11,020 bases of DNA from CAUZEO01 sp963578625. Its GTDB lineage: Bacteria; Verrucomicrobiota; Kiritimatiellia; SLOV01. Positions 1-7,534 of this stretch are shown one piece after another. The stretch covers positions 1 through 11,020 of the forward strand of contig CAUZEO010000168.1 of assembly GCA_963578625.1 (NCBI GenBank), written 5' to 3'. Made by a program: the position numbers and the translations under genes. The first letter of the stretch is position 1, and each line of letters starts with the position of its first letter. The notes under the pieces are model-generated. The model had not been told where the DNA came from, did not search any database, and saw only the letters and a program-made list of their open reading frames with translations.

Positions 1-57
1 GAAGTCGTAACCTACATCTACGGCCCCGCCCATCCACGCCAGACCGGAGGGCCGTAA
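1..57 (+). CDS. 3' end of a probable GspI-type minor pseudopilin (partial)
   Basis: Frame 1 is open from the window edge to a TAA at 55-57 and encodes 18 residues (EVVTYIYGPAHPRQTGGP). The stop lies one base before the ATG of gspJ. The ribosome binding site for gspJ, GGAGG at 46-50, lies inside these last codons, so the two genes are tightly coupled. In type II secretion operons the gene directly before gspJ is usually gspI, and a hydrophobic VTYIY strand near the C-terminus would suit a minor pseudopilin. The identification rests on position more than on sequence, because only the tail is visible. Confidence 0.5.
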   Translation, partial: EVVTYIYGPAHPRQTGGP

Positions 58-58
58 G

Positions 59-1054
59 ATGAAGACGGCGGAGCTTTGCGTTTCTTGCGCCAAAGGAGAA
101 TCGATGTTGCCGTCGCGGCGCTCTATTCTTGATTTCGGGGTTTTAATTTTTGATTGGACCAGGACTCGCAAAACATTTTTGTCCTCCATCCGTACAATCA
201 GAAACCAGAAACCAAAAACCCAAAATAGCCCGACGCACAGAACCAGGACTCCCCAGGCTTCGGAGTCATCTTCCGGGTCCGCTTTTACTTTGATCGAAAT
301 TCTGATCGCCCTCACCATCATGAGTCTTGCCATGTCGGTGGTGATTGCGGCTTTTGTTGCGACACTCCGGGGGTGGCACCGCGGCACGGATCTCATCGAC
401 AAGCTTCACCACGGTGATTTCGTAATGGAGCAACTCGTGTCGGCCACGCGCTCGGCGGCATTTTTTCACAACCGGCCGGACAAGTTTGGATTCTGGTTGG
501 ACGACCAGGAAGACGGGGAGTATCCGACGGACGAGATCAGCTTCGTCACCAGTGGAAAATCGTTTCTTCCCCGGGAGTCCATTTTTGCGAACGGCATGCA
601 CCGCATTTTTATCGGCATTGAGGACAATGAGGACAACGAACCGGCCGTAGCGATCCGCGTCATGCCGCACCTCGCGAACCTGGAGAATTGGGAGGACCGT
701 GACGGGATGTTCGTGTCATCAACGGTGAAGGGGTTGCAGTGCCGCGTTTACAATATGCAGGATGAAGAGTGGCAGGAGGAGTGGGAAGACACCAATGCAG
801 TCCCGAGCCTCGTGGAATACACATTATTTATGGATCCCCTCGAAGATGACGACAAGCCGGTAACGATCAGTCGCGTGGTCGAGATTCCGGTGTCCCCCGT
901 AGTCGGCCGTGCCGTTCAGTTTCAGCAGGAGGACGCCGAATCTGACGAGGCAGCGCAGGAGGCGGCCCGGAATGAAGGACTTGGAGAAGCGGGCGCGGCG
1001 GAACCGACGGTGGTGGAAGGCGCCGAGACGGAGGCAACGATTCAGAGGCCCTGA
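59..1054 (+). CDS. gspJ: GspJ-like type II secretion minor pseudopilin with an abnormally long leader
   Basis: This is a minor pseudopilin of the type II secretion pseudopilus tip, where GspJ joins GspI and GspK. The class III prepilin signature is AFTLIEILIAL at residues 75-85, with the +5 glutamate at E80 followed by a hydrophobic helix to about residue 100. The body that follows is rich in beta structure, with several acidic, possibly metal-binding, loops. The last 45 residues are a low-complexity Glu/Ala tail. Two features are odd. The residue before the cleavage site is Ala75 instead of the usual Gly. The leader is 75 residues long (60 from the alternative start), against roughly 6-30 in the family, because a palindromic element at 123-228 is translated in frame. 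ATG 59 has GGAGG seven bases upstream. An in-frame ATG at 104 has AGGAG (94-98) five bases upstream and is equally credible. GspJ assignment comes from order before gspK and the signature. Confidence 0.85.
   Translation: MKTAELCVSCAKGESMLPSRRSILDFGVLIFDWTRTRKTFLSSIRTIRNQKPKTQNSPTHRTRTPQASESSSGSAFTLIEILIALTIMSLAMSVVIAAFVATLRGWHRGTDLIDKLHHGDFVMEQLVSATRSAAFFHNRPDKFGFWLDDQEDGEYPTDEISFVTSGKSFLPRESIFANGMHRIFIGIEDNEDNEPAVAIRVMPHLANLENWEDRDGMFVSSTVKGLQCRVYNMQDEEWQEEWEDTNAVPSLVEYTLFMDPLEDDDKPVTISRVVEIPVSPVVGRAVQFQQEDAESDEAAQEAARNEGLGEAGAAEPTVVEGAETEATIQRP
123..228 (+). repeat. Imperfect palindromic element translated within the gspJ leader
   Basis: Two 34-base arms, 123-156 and 195-228, are inverted copies matching at 24 of 34 positions by eye, and some mismatches can pair as G-T. 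The spacer of 38 bases contains a nested inverted pair, AGGAC 161-165 and GTCCT 181-185. The left arm is T-rich and the right arm A-rich, with short iterations of 'gaaacc' and 'aaaccc'. Translated in frame it gives low-complexity text such as RNQKPKTQN, unlike any pilin leader. It resembles a small palindromic (MITE- or REP-like) insertion that kept the frame open. A second copy would be needed to prove mobility. Confidence 0.55.
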
Positions 1055-1072
1055 CGAAGAACGAGACTCCCA

Positions 1073-2092
1073 ATGAAGACTGCCAGAGAGTACAGGAATC
1101 GAAAAGCGCGCCCGCGCGAAGGCGTCGTGCTGATTGTTGTATTGTGGGTTCTGATCGTCCTGTCTCTACTCGTGAGCACCCTGGTCTTCGAGATGCAGAT
1201 AGAGGCCAATATTACGTCCTACTATCGCAAGCGGTTCAAAGCGCAGTATCTTTCGCGTGCGGGCATCGAATGGGCTAAAATGATGCTGCTGGAGTCGAGT
1301 CTCTTTACCGAGGATTACGAAGCCGAATACCCGGATTTGTACCTGCATACGCAGCAGCTCGCGCGGGGGAACGCCATTCGGGGGATGAGCAGAGAGTTGG
1401 GCCCGGGCAGGTTCGAAGTTGACCTGGTTCCGGAACAGAGCACGCGGAATGCCAATAGCCTGACCGAAGAAGAGTGGTATGAGATCCTGGATCTGGGCGC
1501 GGTGGAGCAGGGGGTTTGGGACGAACTGATCAATGCGTTCATGGATTGGGTAGATGCGGACGATCTTCACCGGGAGCCGGGGGGGGCGGAGACGGATGAC
1601 GAATTCTACGAGGAACGCGGCTACGAGGTGAAAAATGCACCGCTGGATACCATCGACGAGCTCGCCCTGATCAAAGGATTTACCCCGGAAATCGTATTCG
1701 GCGGCCCCGCGGAAGATCCGGAAGATCCTCCGCATCCAGGTATTGTCAGGTGGCTCACAACCTGGGGGGACAGTAAGGTGAACGTGAATACCGCTCCTCC
1801 CGAGGTTCTGCTCTCCATGCCGGAGGTCGAAGAGTGGATGCTCGACCTGATTCTGGAGGGTCGGGCGGGGATCGACGGGGATTTCGGAACCATTGATGAC
1901 GGATTTACAAGTGTGCAGGAGATTCTGGACCTCACCGGCCTCGGCAGCGCGTTTGCGAGCCGGGCCACGGTCACGGAGCGGAAGTTCCTGCGGGTGGTGT
2001 CCGCAGGCGTGGTGGGGGGGGTGCGCTCGGAGATTCAGGCGATCTTCCGCGTAGATGGAAACGCCCTCGTCCCGGTTTTTTGGAGCGAATAG
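1073..2092 (+). CDS. gspK: GspK-like type II secretion minor pseudopilin
   Basis: GspK caps the pseudopilus tip in the GspI-J-K complex. A short basic leader ends at G17, followed by the hydrophobic helix VVLIVVLWVLIVLSLL (18-33). As is typical of GspK, the +5 position is not glutamate (Val22). The large globular domain has the family hallmarks: an Asp/Trp motif at residues 158-164 (DWVDADD), a likely calcium or metal region, and KVNVNTAPPEVL at 235-246, the conserved 'N-x-N-T-A' signature. Length (339 residues) is normal for GspK. The ATG lies 18 bases after the gspJ stop with only a weak purine-rich site, consistent with translation coupled to gspJ. Family identification is firm from the two motifs and the helix. 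Confidence 0.93.
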   Translation: MKTAREYRNRKARPREGVVLIVVLWVLIVLSLLVSTLVFEMQIEANITSYYRKRFKAQYLSRAGIEWAKMMLLESSLFTEDYEAEYPDLYLHTQQLARGNAIRGMSRELGPGRFEVDLVPEQSTRNANSLTEEEWYEILDLGAVEQGVWDELINAFMDWVDADDLHREPGGAETDDEFYEERGYEVKNAPLDTIDELALIKGFTPEIVFGGPAEDPEDPPHPGIVRWLTTWGDSKVNVNTAPPEVLLSMPEVEEWMLDLILEGRAGIDGDFGTIDDGFTSVQEILDLTGLGSAFASRATVTERKFLRVVSAGVVGGVRSEIQAIFRVDGNALVPVFWSE

Positions 2093-2162
2093 AAATGAGT
2101 TACAAGACCTCAGGCGATACGCTAAGCTCCAACGCAATCTGAAAGCAGTTCGGACCACGACG

Positions 2163-3548
2163 ATGGCGAAAAATCAAGTTCACGGGATTTTAGTTACCCC
2201 TCACGCAATCTCGTACTCCACCTTGGAACAGAAACAGGAGGGCTGGTTGGTCGTTGAGACCCGTTCTGTTCCCCTCCGGGACGCGGAGCCGACCCTTTTA
2301 CTCGAATGCGAACCATTTTCCGAGGCCCTGCGACCTCACGCGACCGCATGGAGCGGCCGCTGTACCCTTGCGGTTCCTTGCTCCTTCGGCCTGCTTCGAA
2401 TTGTCGACTTGCCATCCGTGGACGAGGAAGAAATCGAGTCCATGGTCGAATTACAGGTGGACAAGTATTCGCCGTACCCTATCGAGCAAGTGCAGATTTC
2501 CTATGAGCCTCTCGCCCGGACAGACCGGACCACCAGGGTTCTTGTGGTCGCCGTTCTTCGGGACAGGATCGAATCGCTGGGAGAAGCGTGCCGCGAGCTC
2601 GGCCTCCGCGTCGATCGCATAGACGTGGATGTTTTAGGCTGGTGGAAGTTGATCCGCGAAGAAGGAGAGGTGGCGAAAAGCGGGCGCGGTGTGAGCATCC
2701 TCTGCGAAACCGACGACACGATTCTGTTGATTACGGAAAACGGGTCGCCGGTTTTGGTGCGGTCTCTCGGGCCGCGGGAGGACACGCCGCGGGAAGAATA
2801 TTGCAACATGGTTGCCGAAGAAACCGAATATGCGATGACATCTGTCGAGACCGAATGGGGTTCCACCGCCACCCTCGGTTGTAGACTGTGGCACCGGGAT
2901 GAGGAGCCGGCTGATCTTGCCGCGGTGCTAGAGCAAACTTGCGGGGTTTCAGTGACGGCGCAGGCTCTGGACTGGTTGAAGCCGCTGAGCGAAAGCATTG
3001 CGGTGCGCACCACGGAGGGGTCGGACGAACTGGTGAACCTCGCGCCCTCGGACTGGGAAATTGCATACCGTTCGAAAGTCACGCAGCGAAACTTTCTCGT
3101 TGCCACGGCATCGCTTCTTATCGTGTGGCTGGTTATCGTGTCGGGATTTCTCATCGCGCTCGGGACTCAGCGCTCGGGTCTCCAGAAAGTTCAGGGACAT
3201 CTCGAGGGGCTCAAGGCGCCGGCGGAAGAAGTCAAAACCATTCGTTCAAACGCTCTGTTCCTGGAGGTGTATACCGACCGGTCGTACAGCGCGCTGGAGA
3301 CCTTGCGCTCCATCTGCATGTCGATGCCGGACGGCATTGAACTCAACCAGTTTAAGTATTTGACCGCCGGGACGGTGGCCTTTGAAGGGGTTTCCCCATC
3401 TCAGCAGATCGTCCTCACTTTCCAGGAGAATCTTCAACTGGTCGAGACGCTTGAGGACCTGGAACTGGAACGAATGGGCGCGAGTCCTCGCAATCGTGCG
3501 CAGGTCACCTTCCGATTCACTGCAAAATCCCCGGAGGGCTCGCGATGA
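2163..3548 (+). CDS. gspL: GspL-like inner-membrane platform protein (PilM-PilN fusion)
   Basis: GspL links the cytoplasmic ATPase GspE to the inner-membrane platform. Residues 1-170 or so resemble the actin-like PilM/GspL fold, for example the segment VELQVDKYSPYPIEQV followed by a Tyr-containing strand, and the actin-like domain continues to about residue 300. One transmembrane helix runs over residues 310-334 (NFLVATASLLIVW onward). After it come a short coiled coil and a PilN-like ferredoxin domain to residue 461. The whole thus equals PilM plus PilN in one chain, the arrangement of GspL. I chose ATG 2163 because the PilM fold begins right after it. The frame is open from an ATG at 2055, but that start would overlap gspK by 38 bases and has no ribosome binding site. 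A 70-base gap to gspK and no clear Shine-Dalgarno site at 2163 leave the start moderately uncertain. Confidence 0.87.
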   Translation: MAKNQVHGILVTPHAISYSTLEQKQEGWLVVETRSVPLRDAEPTLLLECEPFSEALRPHATAWSGRCTLAVPCSFGLLRIVDLPSVDEEEIESMVELQVDKYSPYPIEQVQISYEPLARTDRTTRVLVVAVLRDRIESLGEACRELGLRVDRIDVDVLGWWKLIREEGEVAKSGRGVSILCETDDTILLITENGSPVLVRSLGPREDTPREEYCNMVAEETEYAMTSVETEWGSTATLGCRLWHRDEEPADLAAVLEQTCGVSVTAQALDWLKPLSESIAVRTTEGSDELVNLAPSDWEIAYRSKVTQRNFLVATASLLIVWLVIVSGFLIALGTQRSGLQKVQGHLEGLKAPAEEVKTIRSNALFLEVYTDRSYSALETLRSICMSMPDGIELNQFKYLTAGTVAFEGVSPSQQIVLTFQENLQLVETLEDLELERMGASPRNRAQVTFRFTAKSPEGSR

Positions 3549-4123
3549 GGCTGTCGGCCCGAGAGACCATGCTTGCGTGGTTGACCATGACGGTCCTGCT
3601 GGGCGCCGCCACTTATTTTATGGGTCGCGCCAAGCTCGACGAGTGGAAACAGATCGAGGAATCCCGTGGACGAATCGCAGATGAAATCGAGCGGAATGAA
3701 CGCCTGGTCGGTAAGCGAGACTATTGGAATGAACGGTTTGACAAAAACATTATGGTTCTCCGAACGTACTCCGTGGGCCAGAAGGTCGATTCCAAGATCC
3801 TGAAGGAGGTCACCCAGATCGCTCAAAAGAACGAGTTGCGACTGGTACAACTGAAGCCCGGCGATGAGAGCATCAAGGGGGACGTTCACGAAATGGAAAT
3901 TAAATGCAATGATTGGACGGGTGAACTTGATGCCTGCGTTAAGTTTCTGTATGACCTGCAGGTGCAGGGCGCAAATTATAAAATGCGTTCCATCACGGCA
4001 AAGCCAACCAAGGATGGCAGCCTCAAAGGAACGTTTACGCTCGACTGTGCATTCACCCGGATAGAAGCCCAGCCGGAACCGGAATCCACCCTGGAGGTGA
4101 CTCCGGTCGCGGGAACGCCCTGA
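3545..4123 (+). CDS. gspM: GspM/PilO-like inner-membrane platform protein
   Basis: This is a bitopic inner-membrane protein of the secretion platform that would pair with the periplasmic part of GspL. A short basic N-terminus leads into one transmembrane helix at about residues 9-27. A charged coiled coil follows (about 30-70), then a small alpha/beta domain (about 80-178) with the layout of the PilO/GspM ferredoxin-like fold, and a Pro/Glu-rich end. The start codon overlaps the gspL stop as ATGA, with GGAGG at 3533-3537 seven bases upstream, so translation is coupled to gspL. Sequence identity in this family is always low; the call relies on topology, size (192 residues) and position between gspL and gspD. 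Confidence 0.82.
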   Translation: MRLSARETMLAWLTMTVLLGAATYFMGRAKLDEWKQIEESRGRIADEIERNERLVGKRDYWNERFDKNIMVLRTYSVGQKVDSKILKEVTQIAQKNELRLVQLKPGDESIKGDVHEMEIKCNDWTGELDACVKFLYDLQVQGANYKMRSITAKPTKDGSLKGTFTLDCAFTRIEAQPEPESTLEVTPVAGTP

Positions 4124-4152
4124 ACTATGGAAAATCATCGGAAATCAACACT

Positions 4153-6984
4153 ATGAAGCAACCGAATCAATCGAGAAGCGCCTCCTCCGTAACCACATTG
4201 CTTCTTTGCCTTCTGCTGGCGGTTCCGCCGCAAGCGTTTTCCCAGATTGTTAAGCCCCTTTCCGAGCAACTCGGCACGCAGAGCGTGCTGATCGAGTTGA
4301 AGTGGGTCGACATGCCCCTCGACGCCGTCCTGGACGAGTACGCAAAACTGACTGGACGCACCATTATCAAAGCGCCCGGCGTACCCGCCGCTCTGGTGAC
4401 GCTACGGGCCAACGGGAAGTTGTCTGAAACGGAGTACCTGACCGCGATTGAAAGTATTCTCGCCATGCAGGGCGTCGCACTGGTGCCCCTCGGCTCACGC
4501 TTTCTCAAGGTAGTTCCCATCGCGGATGTGCCAAAGGACGGTAAAGAAACGAAGTTTGATACGATGGATGTGGATGATCCAATCGGTGATACCGATGAAT
4601 TGGAACGCAGGGTCATTACCCTGAAGTATGTGACCTATCCGGAAATTCAGCCGATCATCGATACCATGCGTCACGCGTACGCACAGATTCAGCCTTTGGA
4701 GCGCGCCAACGGGTTTATCATTGTTGACGCCGCCAGCAGCATTCGGCGGATTCTCGAGATCATTGAATATTTGGATAAACCGTTTCAAATCGGGGTGGAG
4801 ACCCGGATTTATGAACTGCAGCACGCCGAGGCCGGGCAGGTCGTAGGGCGGTTGAATGAGTTGATTCAATCGTCCGAGCAGGACCCAAAGCAGCGCGGCA
4901 GGCCGCAGACACAGCAGCGCGCGCCGTCGCCCGGTCAGCGCGCCGTTCAGCGCGCCGGCAGTGCGGCAAACGCGGCTGCGGCGGCCGCAGCCCAGGCCGC
5001 CATTTCCAGCGGACAGTCCGCCCAGGATCTCGCAGAGCGCGGCATCATCCAGGGCGAGGTGAGAATGGTCGCCGACGAGCGAACCAATATCCTGATCATT
5101 ATCAGCGAACCCGTGAATTTTTCGTTTTTCGACAAGATCGTGACCATCCTGGACAAGCCTGTTGATCCGGCGATCACGGTCGAAGTCGTTCCGCTGGAAT
5201 ATGCCGAAGCGGAGGAGATCTCCAGTGTTCTCAATGAATTCGTAGGCGCCGCCACTCAATCAAGCGACACCGCCTCCCCATCCGGAACCGGGGCCACGAC
5301 CCAGCAGGGCGGCGATGCCCGAAGCACGGCGTTGCAGGACTTCATCGCGCGGAGACAGGCGGCCCAACGAACGAAGGAGCGCCGGGAGTCAACGACGACT
5401 CGCGCGCTAACGGAAAACATTTCTACTCTCTCACCCGATACCCGGATTCTCGCCGACGATCGCACCAATTCATTGCTGCTCATGGGCCAGTCTTCCGATA
5501 TTGAAATCCTGAAACAGGTGATCGATCAGCTGGATGTGATGCTCTCCCAAGTGATGATCGAGACGATCATCATCGAGGTTCAGCTTAGCGATGACCTTGC
5601 ATTCGGCATCGATTGGCTGCAGCGATCCTTTACGGTTAACAATGAAGAGCTTGTCGGACCGAACGGAGGTGTTCCAGTGCGGCAGCCTGTGTTCTCATTC
5701 GGAGGGAGCTCTACCGTTAGTGGGGGCCCCCCAGTCATGGACGGCGCCCAGGTCACTCGCGATACGGAGATGAGTCCAGGGGCGCTAACCTATTTCGCCA
5801 GCTTTTACGATCTCAATGTGGACGCGGTGTTGCAGATGGTCTCTTCGTCGTCCGACGCAAAAATCCTGTCGACACCAGTGATTGCCACCACCGACAACAC
5901 GGAGGCGTTCATCCTCGTTGGTGAGTCGAGACCGACCGTCACATCAACCAGTGTGACCGGCGGCGGGGTTGGACGGAACACGTTCCAATATCAGGACATC
6001 GTGATCGAATTGCGGGTCACTCCCCGGATAAACCCCAATAATTTTGTGGTGATGGAAATTAACCAGAAGGCCGACAACGTGGGCGGATTTCAAGTCATCG
6101 ATGGTAACAATGTGCCCGTCATTACCCGGCGGGAAATGGAGGCCGAGATCGCGGTGCAGCATCGGTCTTCTATCGTTCTTGGCGGTCTCATCGGTTCGGA
6201 GGAGCGGAAGAGCCGAACCAAAATTCCTTTCCTTGGCGACATTCCCTTTCTCGGCGCCTTATTCCGGTCCGACAGTACCACCGAGGACCGGACGGAACTG
6301 ATCTTTATTATCACGCCCTATGTCATGACCACTCCCGAGGAAATCCTGGTCGAAAGCAAACGGTTGCACGAGCGTTCCCTCGGACGAACGGACAAAGCGT
6401 GGGGGAAGTCCTGGTCCGACAGTCCGATCTGGCGCGAGGAGACCGTAAAAGAGGTTGAGGAGACATCGCCGATGCCGGTGCTCGAGGAAGAGTACCCGAA
6501 TGTGGATTTCGATCCCGAAGTGCACACGCCGTCCGATGCCGTGAAGACGATGGCCGGCGATCGCGAAAAAGCGCTTCAGTCCATCGTTCTTGAGTCTCCG
6601 TCCGAGGCCGGGCAGACCGTGATCTACAATCAGAGTGACGACGCGGAAGAATTCGGCGTCGAACGCGGCACGGTTTCCCGGCCCCTGATGTGGGACGAAA
6701 TTCCCACCCTGGAAGACGTTTCCTCCCCAGCCGTGGAGGAGGATCCCGCACTACAGGAGCTGGTCGACGACCCTCCGGGAATGGAAGAACTTGAGGACCC
6801 GATTCCGGACCCGTCCAAAGTGGAAGTGCCGGCCACTTCGCAAGAAAACGAGGTGGAGATTCTCGAACTGTCGGATCCCGGGGAGGCTGTCATTCCGCCG
6901 GATTCAAAGCTGAATTTTATGGACCCTGCGGCACGATCCAACCTTCTCAATTCCCTGGAGGAGTCGGGCAATTCCGTCCAGTGA
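4153..6984 (+). CDS. gspD: GspD-like type II secretion secretin with a long acidic C-terminal extension
   Basis: This is the outer-membrane secretin channel of the type II secretion system. A Sec signal peptide spans residues 1-30 with likely cleavage after AFS, and no lipobox is present. Domains in order: N0 at about 45-125, N1 at 153-212, N2 at 215-335, N3 at 341-465, and the secretin beta-barrel from about 468 to 725, ending in the signature KIPFLGDIPFLGALFR and a final FIITPYVM strand. N2 is interrupted by a Gln/Ala-rich linker at 245-297 with an alanine run, and N3 by a Ser/Thr/Gln-rich linker at about 368-430. Residues 726-943 form a 218-residue acidic, Pro-rich extension, far longer than the pilotin-binding S-domain of classical GspD. 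It closes with a possible amphipathic helix (SKLNFMDPAARSNLLNSLEE). The gene is 29 bases after gspM, and the start has no strong ribosome binding site. Confidence 0.95.
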   Translation: MKQPNQSRSASSVTTLLLCLLLAVPPQAFSQIVKPLSEQLGTQSVLIELKWVDMPLDAVLDEYAKLTGRTIIKAPGVPAALVTLRANGKLSETEYLTAIESILAMQGVALVPLGSRFLKVVPIADVPKDGKETKFDTMDVDDPIGDTDELERRVITLKYVTYPEIQPIIDTMRHAYAQIQPLERANGFIIVDAASSIRRILEIIEYLDKPFQIGVETRIYELQHAEAGQVVGRLNELIQSSEQDPKQRGRPQTQQRAPSPGQRAVQRAGSAANAAAAAAAQAAISSGQSAQDLAERGIIQGEVRMVADERTNILIIISEPVNFSFFDKIVTILDKPVDPAITVEVVPLEYAEAEEISSVLNEFVGAATQSSDTASPSGTGATTQQGGDARSTALQDFIARRQAAQRTKERRESTTTRALTENISTLSPDTRILADDRTNSLLLMGQSSDIEILKQVIDQLDVMLSQVMIETIIIEVQLSDDLAFGIDWLQRSFTVNNEELVGPNGGVPVRQPVFSFGGSSTVSGGPPVMDGAQVTRDTEMSPGALTYFASFYDLNVDAVLQMVSSSSDAKILSTPVIATTDNTEAFILVGESRPTVTSTSVTGGGVGRNTFQYQDIVIELRVTPRINPNNFVVMEINQKADNVGGFQVIDGNNVPVITRREMEAEIAVQHRSSIVLGGLIGSEERKSRTKIPFLGDIPFLGALFRSDSTTEDRTELIFIITPYVMTTPEEILVESKRLHERSLGRTDKAWGKSWSDSPIWREETVKEVEETSPMPVLEEEYPNVDFDPEVHTPSDAVKTMAGDREKALQSIVLESPSEAGQTVIYNQSDDAEEFGVERGTVSRPLMWDEIPTLEDVSSPAVEEDPALQELVDDPPGMEELEDPIPDPSKVEVPATSQENEVEILELSDPGEAVIPPDSKLNFMDPAARSNLLNSLEESGNSVQ

Positions 6985-7122
6985 CAATCCAGGACGCTTA
7001 ACATACGGATCGATTTTGCTGATTTGGAAAGGATCACCTACCGGCAGTCGACGGATGGTTTGAATCGGTTCGATGGGAGTGCAAAGAAGATATTGATGAA
7101 GAACTAAGGAAGCGTTCAGGAA

Positions 7123-7401
7123 GTGACTGGTTTGGAGGTCGGCCCCGACGACGTCCTCTTTACCTGTAAATACTGCAGTAAAAGCCTGGTTATCGGCTGC
7201 CGGGCAGTCGGAATGCAAGGCACATGCCCCGACTGCGGGGAGCGATCCATCGTACCCAGCAACGAGGAGAAATCAGCGATTGAAGCCGATGACACGCTGC
7301 AATTGACCCATGATCAGCGAATAGCCGCCCTCTCAAGCGCGCTTCAAGGGTCCCACGACGAGATCAGGCGACTGACGACGCATCTTCAGGAAGTGCCTTG
7401 A
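7123..7401 (+). CDS. Small zinc-ribbon / coiled-coil protein, probably frameshifted at its 3' end
   Basis: I recognise a domain type but not a named gene. The 92 residues carry a zinc ribbon with Cys15-x2-Cys18 and Cys35-x2-Cys38, the second pair followed by a short strand leading into IVPSNEE. This fits the common layout F-x-C-x2-C ... G-x4-C-P-x-C-G ... VP. From about residue 55 the sequence is helical and heptad-like (QRIAALSSALQ, EIRRLTTHLQEV). The start is a GTG with AAGGA at 7106-7110, spacing somewhat long; TTG 7132 is an alternative. It follows gspD by 138 bases on the same strand and may be co-transcribed. The stop at 7399-7401 cuts the coiled coil short, and the reading continues convincingly one frame over (see 7376-7534). 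The protein may therefore be about 136 residues in its intact or frameshifted form. Confidence 0.7.
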   Translation: MTGLEVGPDDVLFTCKYCSKSLVIGCRAVGMQGTCPDCGERSIVPSNEEKSAIEADDTLQLTHDQRIAALSSALQGSHDEIRRLTTHLQEVP

Positions 7402-7534
7402 GCAGCTTCGTGCATCCCCAATTAGCAAATTAGTTCGAATTACAGGGGAATTGAGCATGATGCAATCCTCTTCAGGCCGAATTTCCGAAATCGTAAAGGA
7501 CTCGACCAGCGACTCGAATTCCCCATTTGCCTGA
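7376..7534 (+). other. +1-frame continuation of the zinc-ribbon/coiled-coil gene
   Basis: The +1 frame is open from 7376 to a TGA at 7532-7534. If one base is skipped at the CCT TGA junction (7396-7401), the helix reads on as QEV-LEQLRASPISKLV and continues for 45 codons. These include RITGELSMM and GRISEIVKD, which keep the amphipathic pattern. A separate small gene starting at ATG 7457 (25 codons, with a GGGG stretch eight bases upstream) is possible but less attractive. Either a single-base insertion, a sequencing error or +1 ribosomal frameshifting would explain it. Confidence 0.5.

Noticed and set aside
1166..2158. 330-codon open frame on the minus strand opposite gspK
   Set aside because: It is antisense to a gene with clear GspK motifs, its translation has no recognisable domain, and GC-rich codon use commonly leaves such frames open.
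2055..2162. Upstream start of gspL inside gspK
   Set aside because: It would overlap gspK by 38 bases without a ribosome binding site and add 36 residues before the PilM-like fold.
3434..4138. 234-codon open frame on the minus strand opposite gspM
   Set aside because: It covers the antisense of gspM and the end of gspL, both supported by overlap and a good ribosome binding site; no domain is visible in it.
4495..5259. 254-codon open frame on the minus strand opposite gspD
   Set aside because: It lies opposite the N0-N3 region of an unmistakable secretin and reads as low-complexity Arg/Gly/Leu text.
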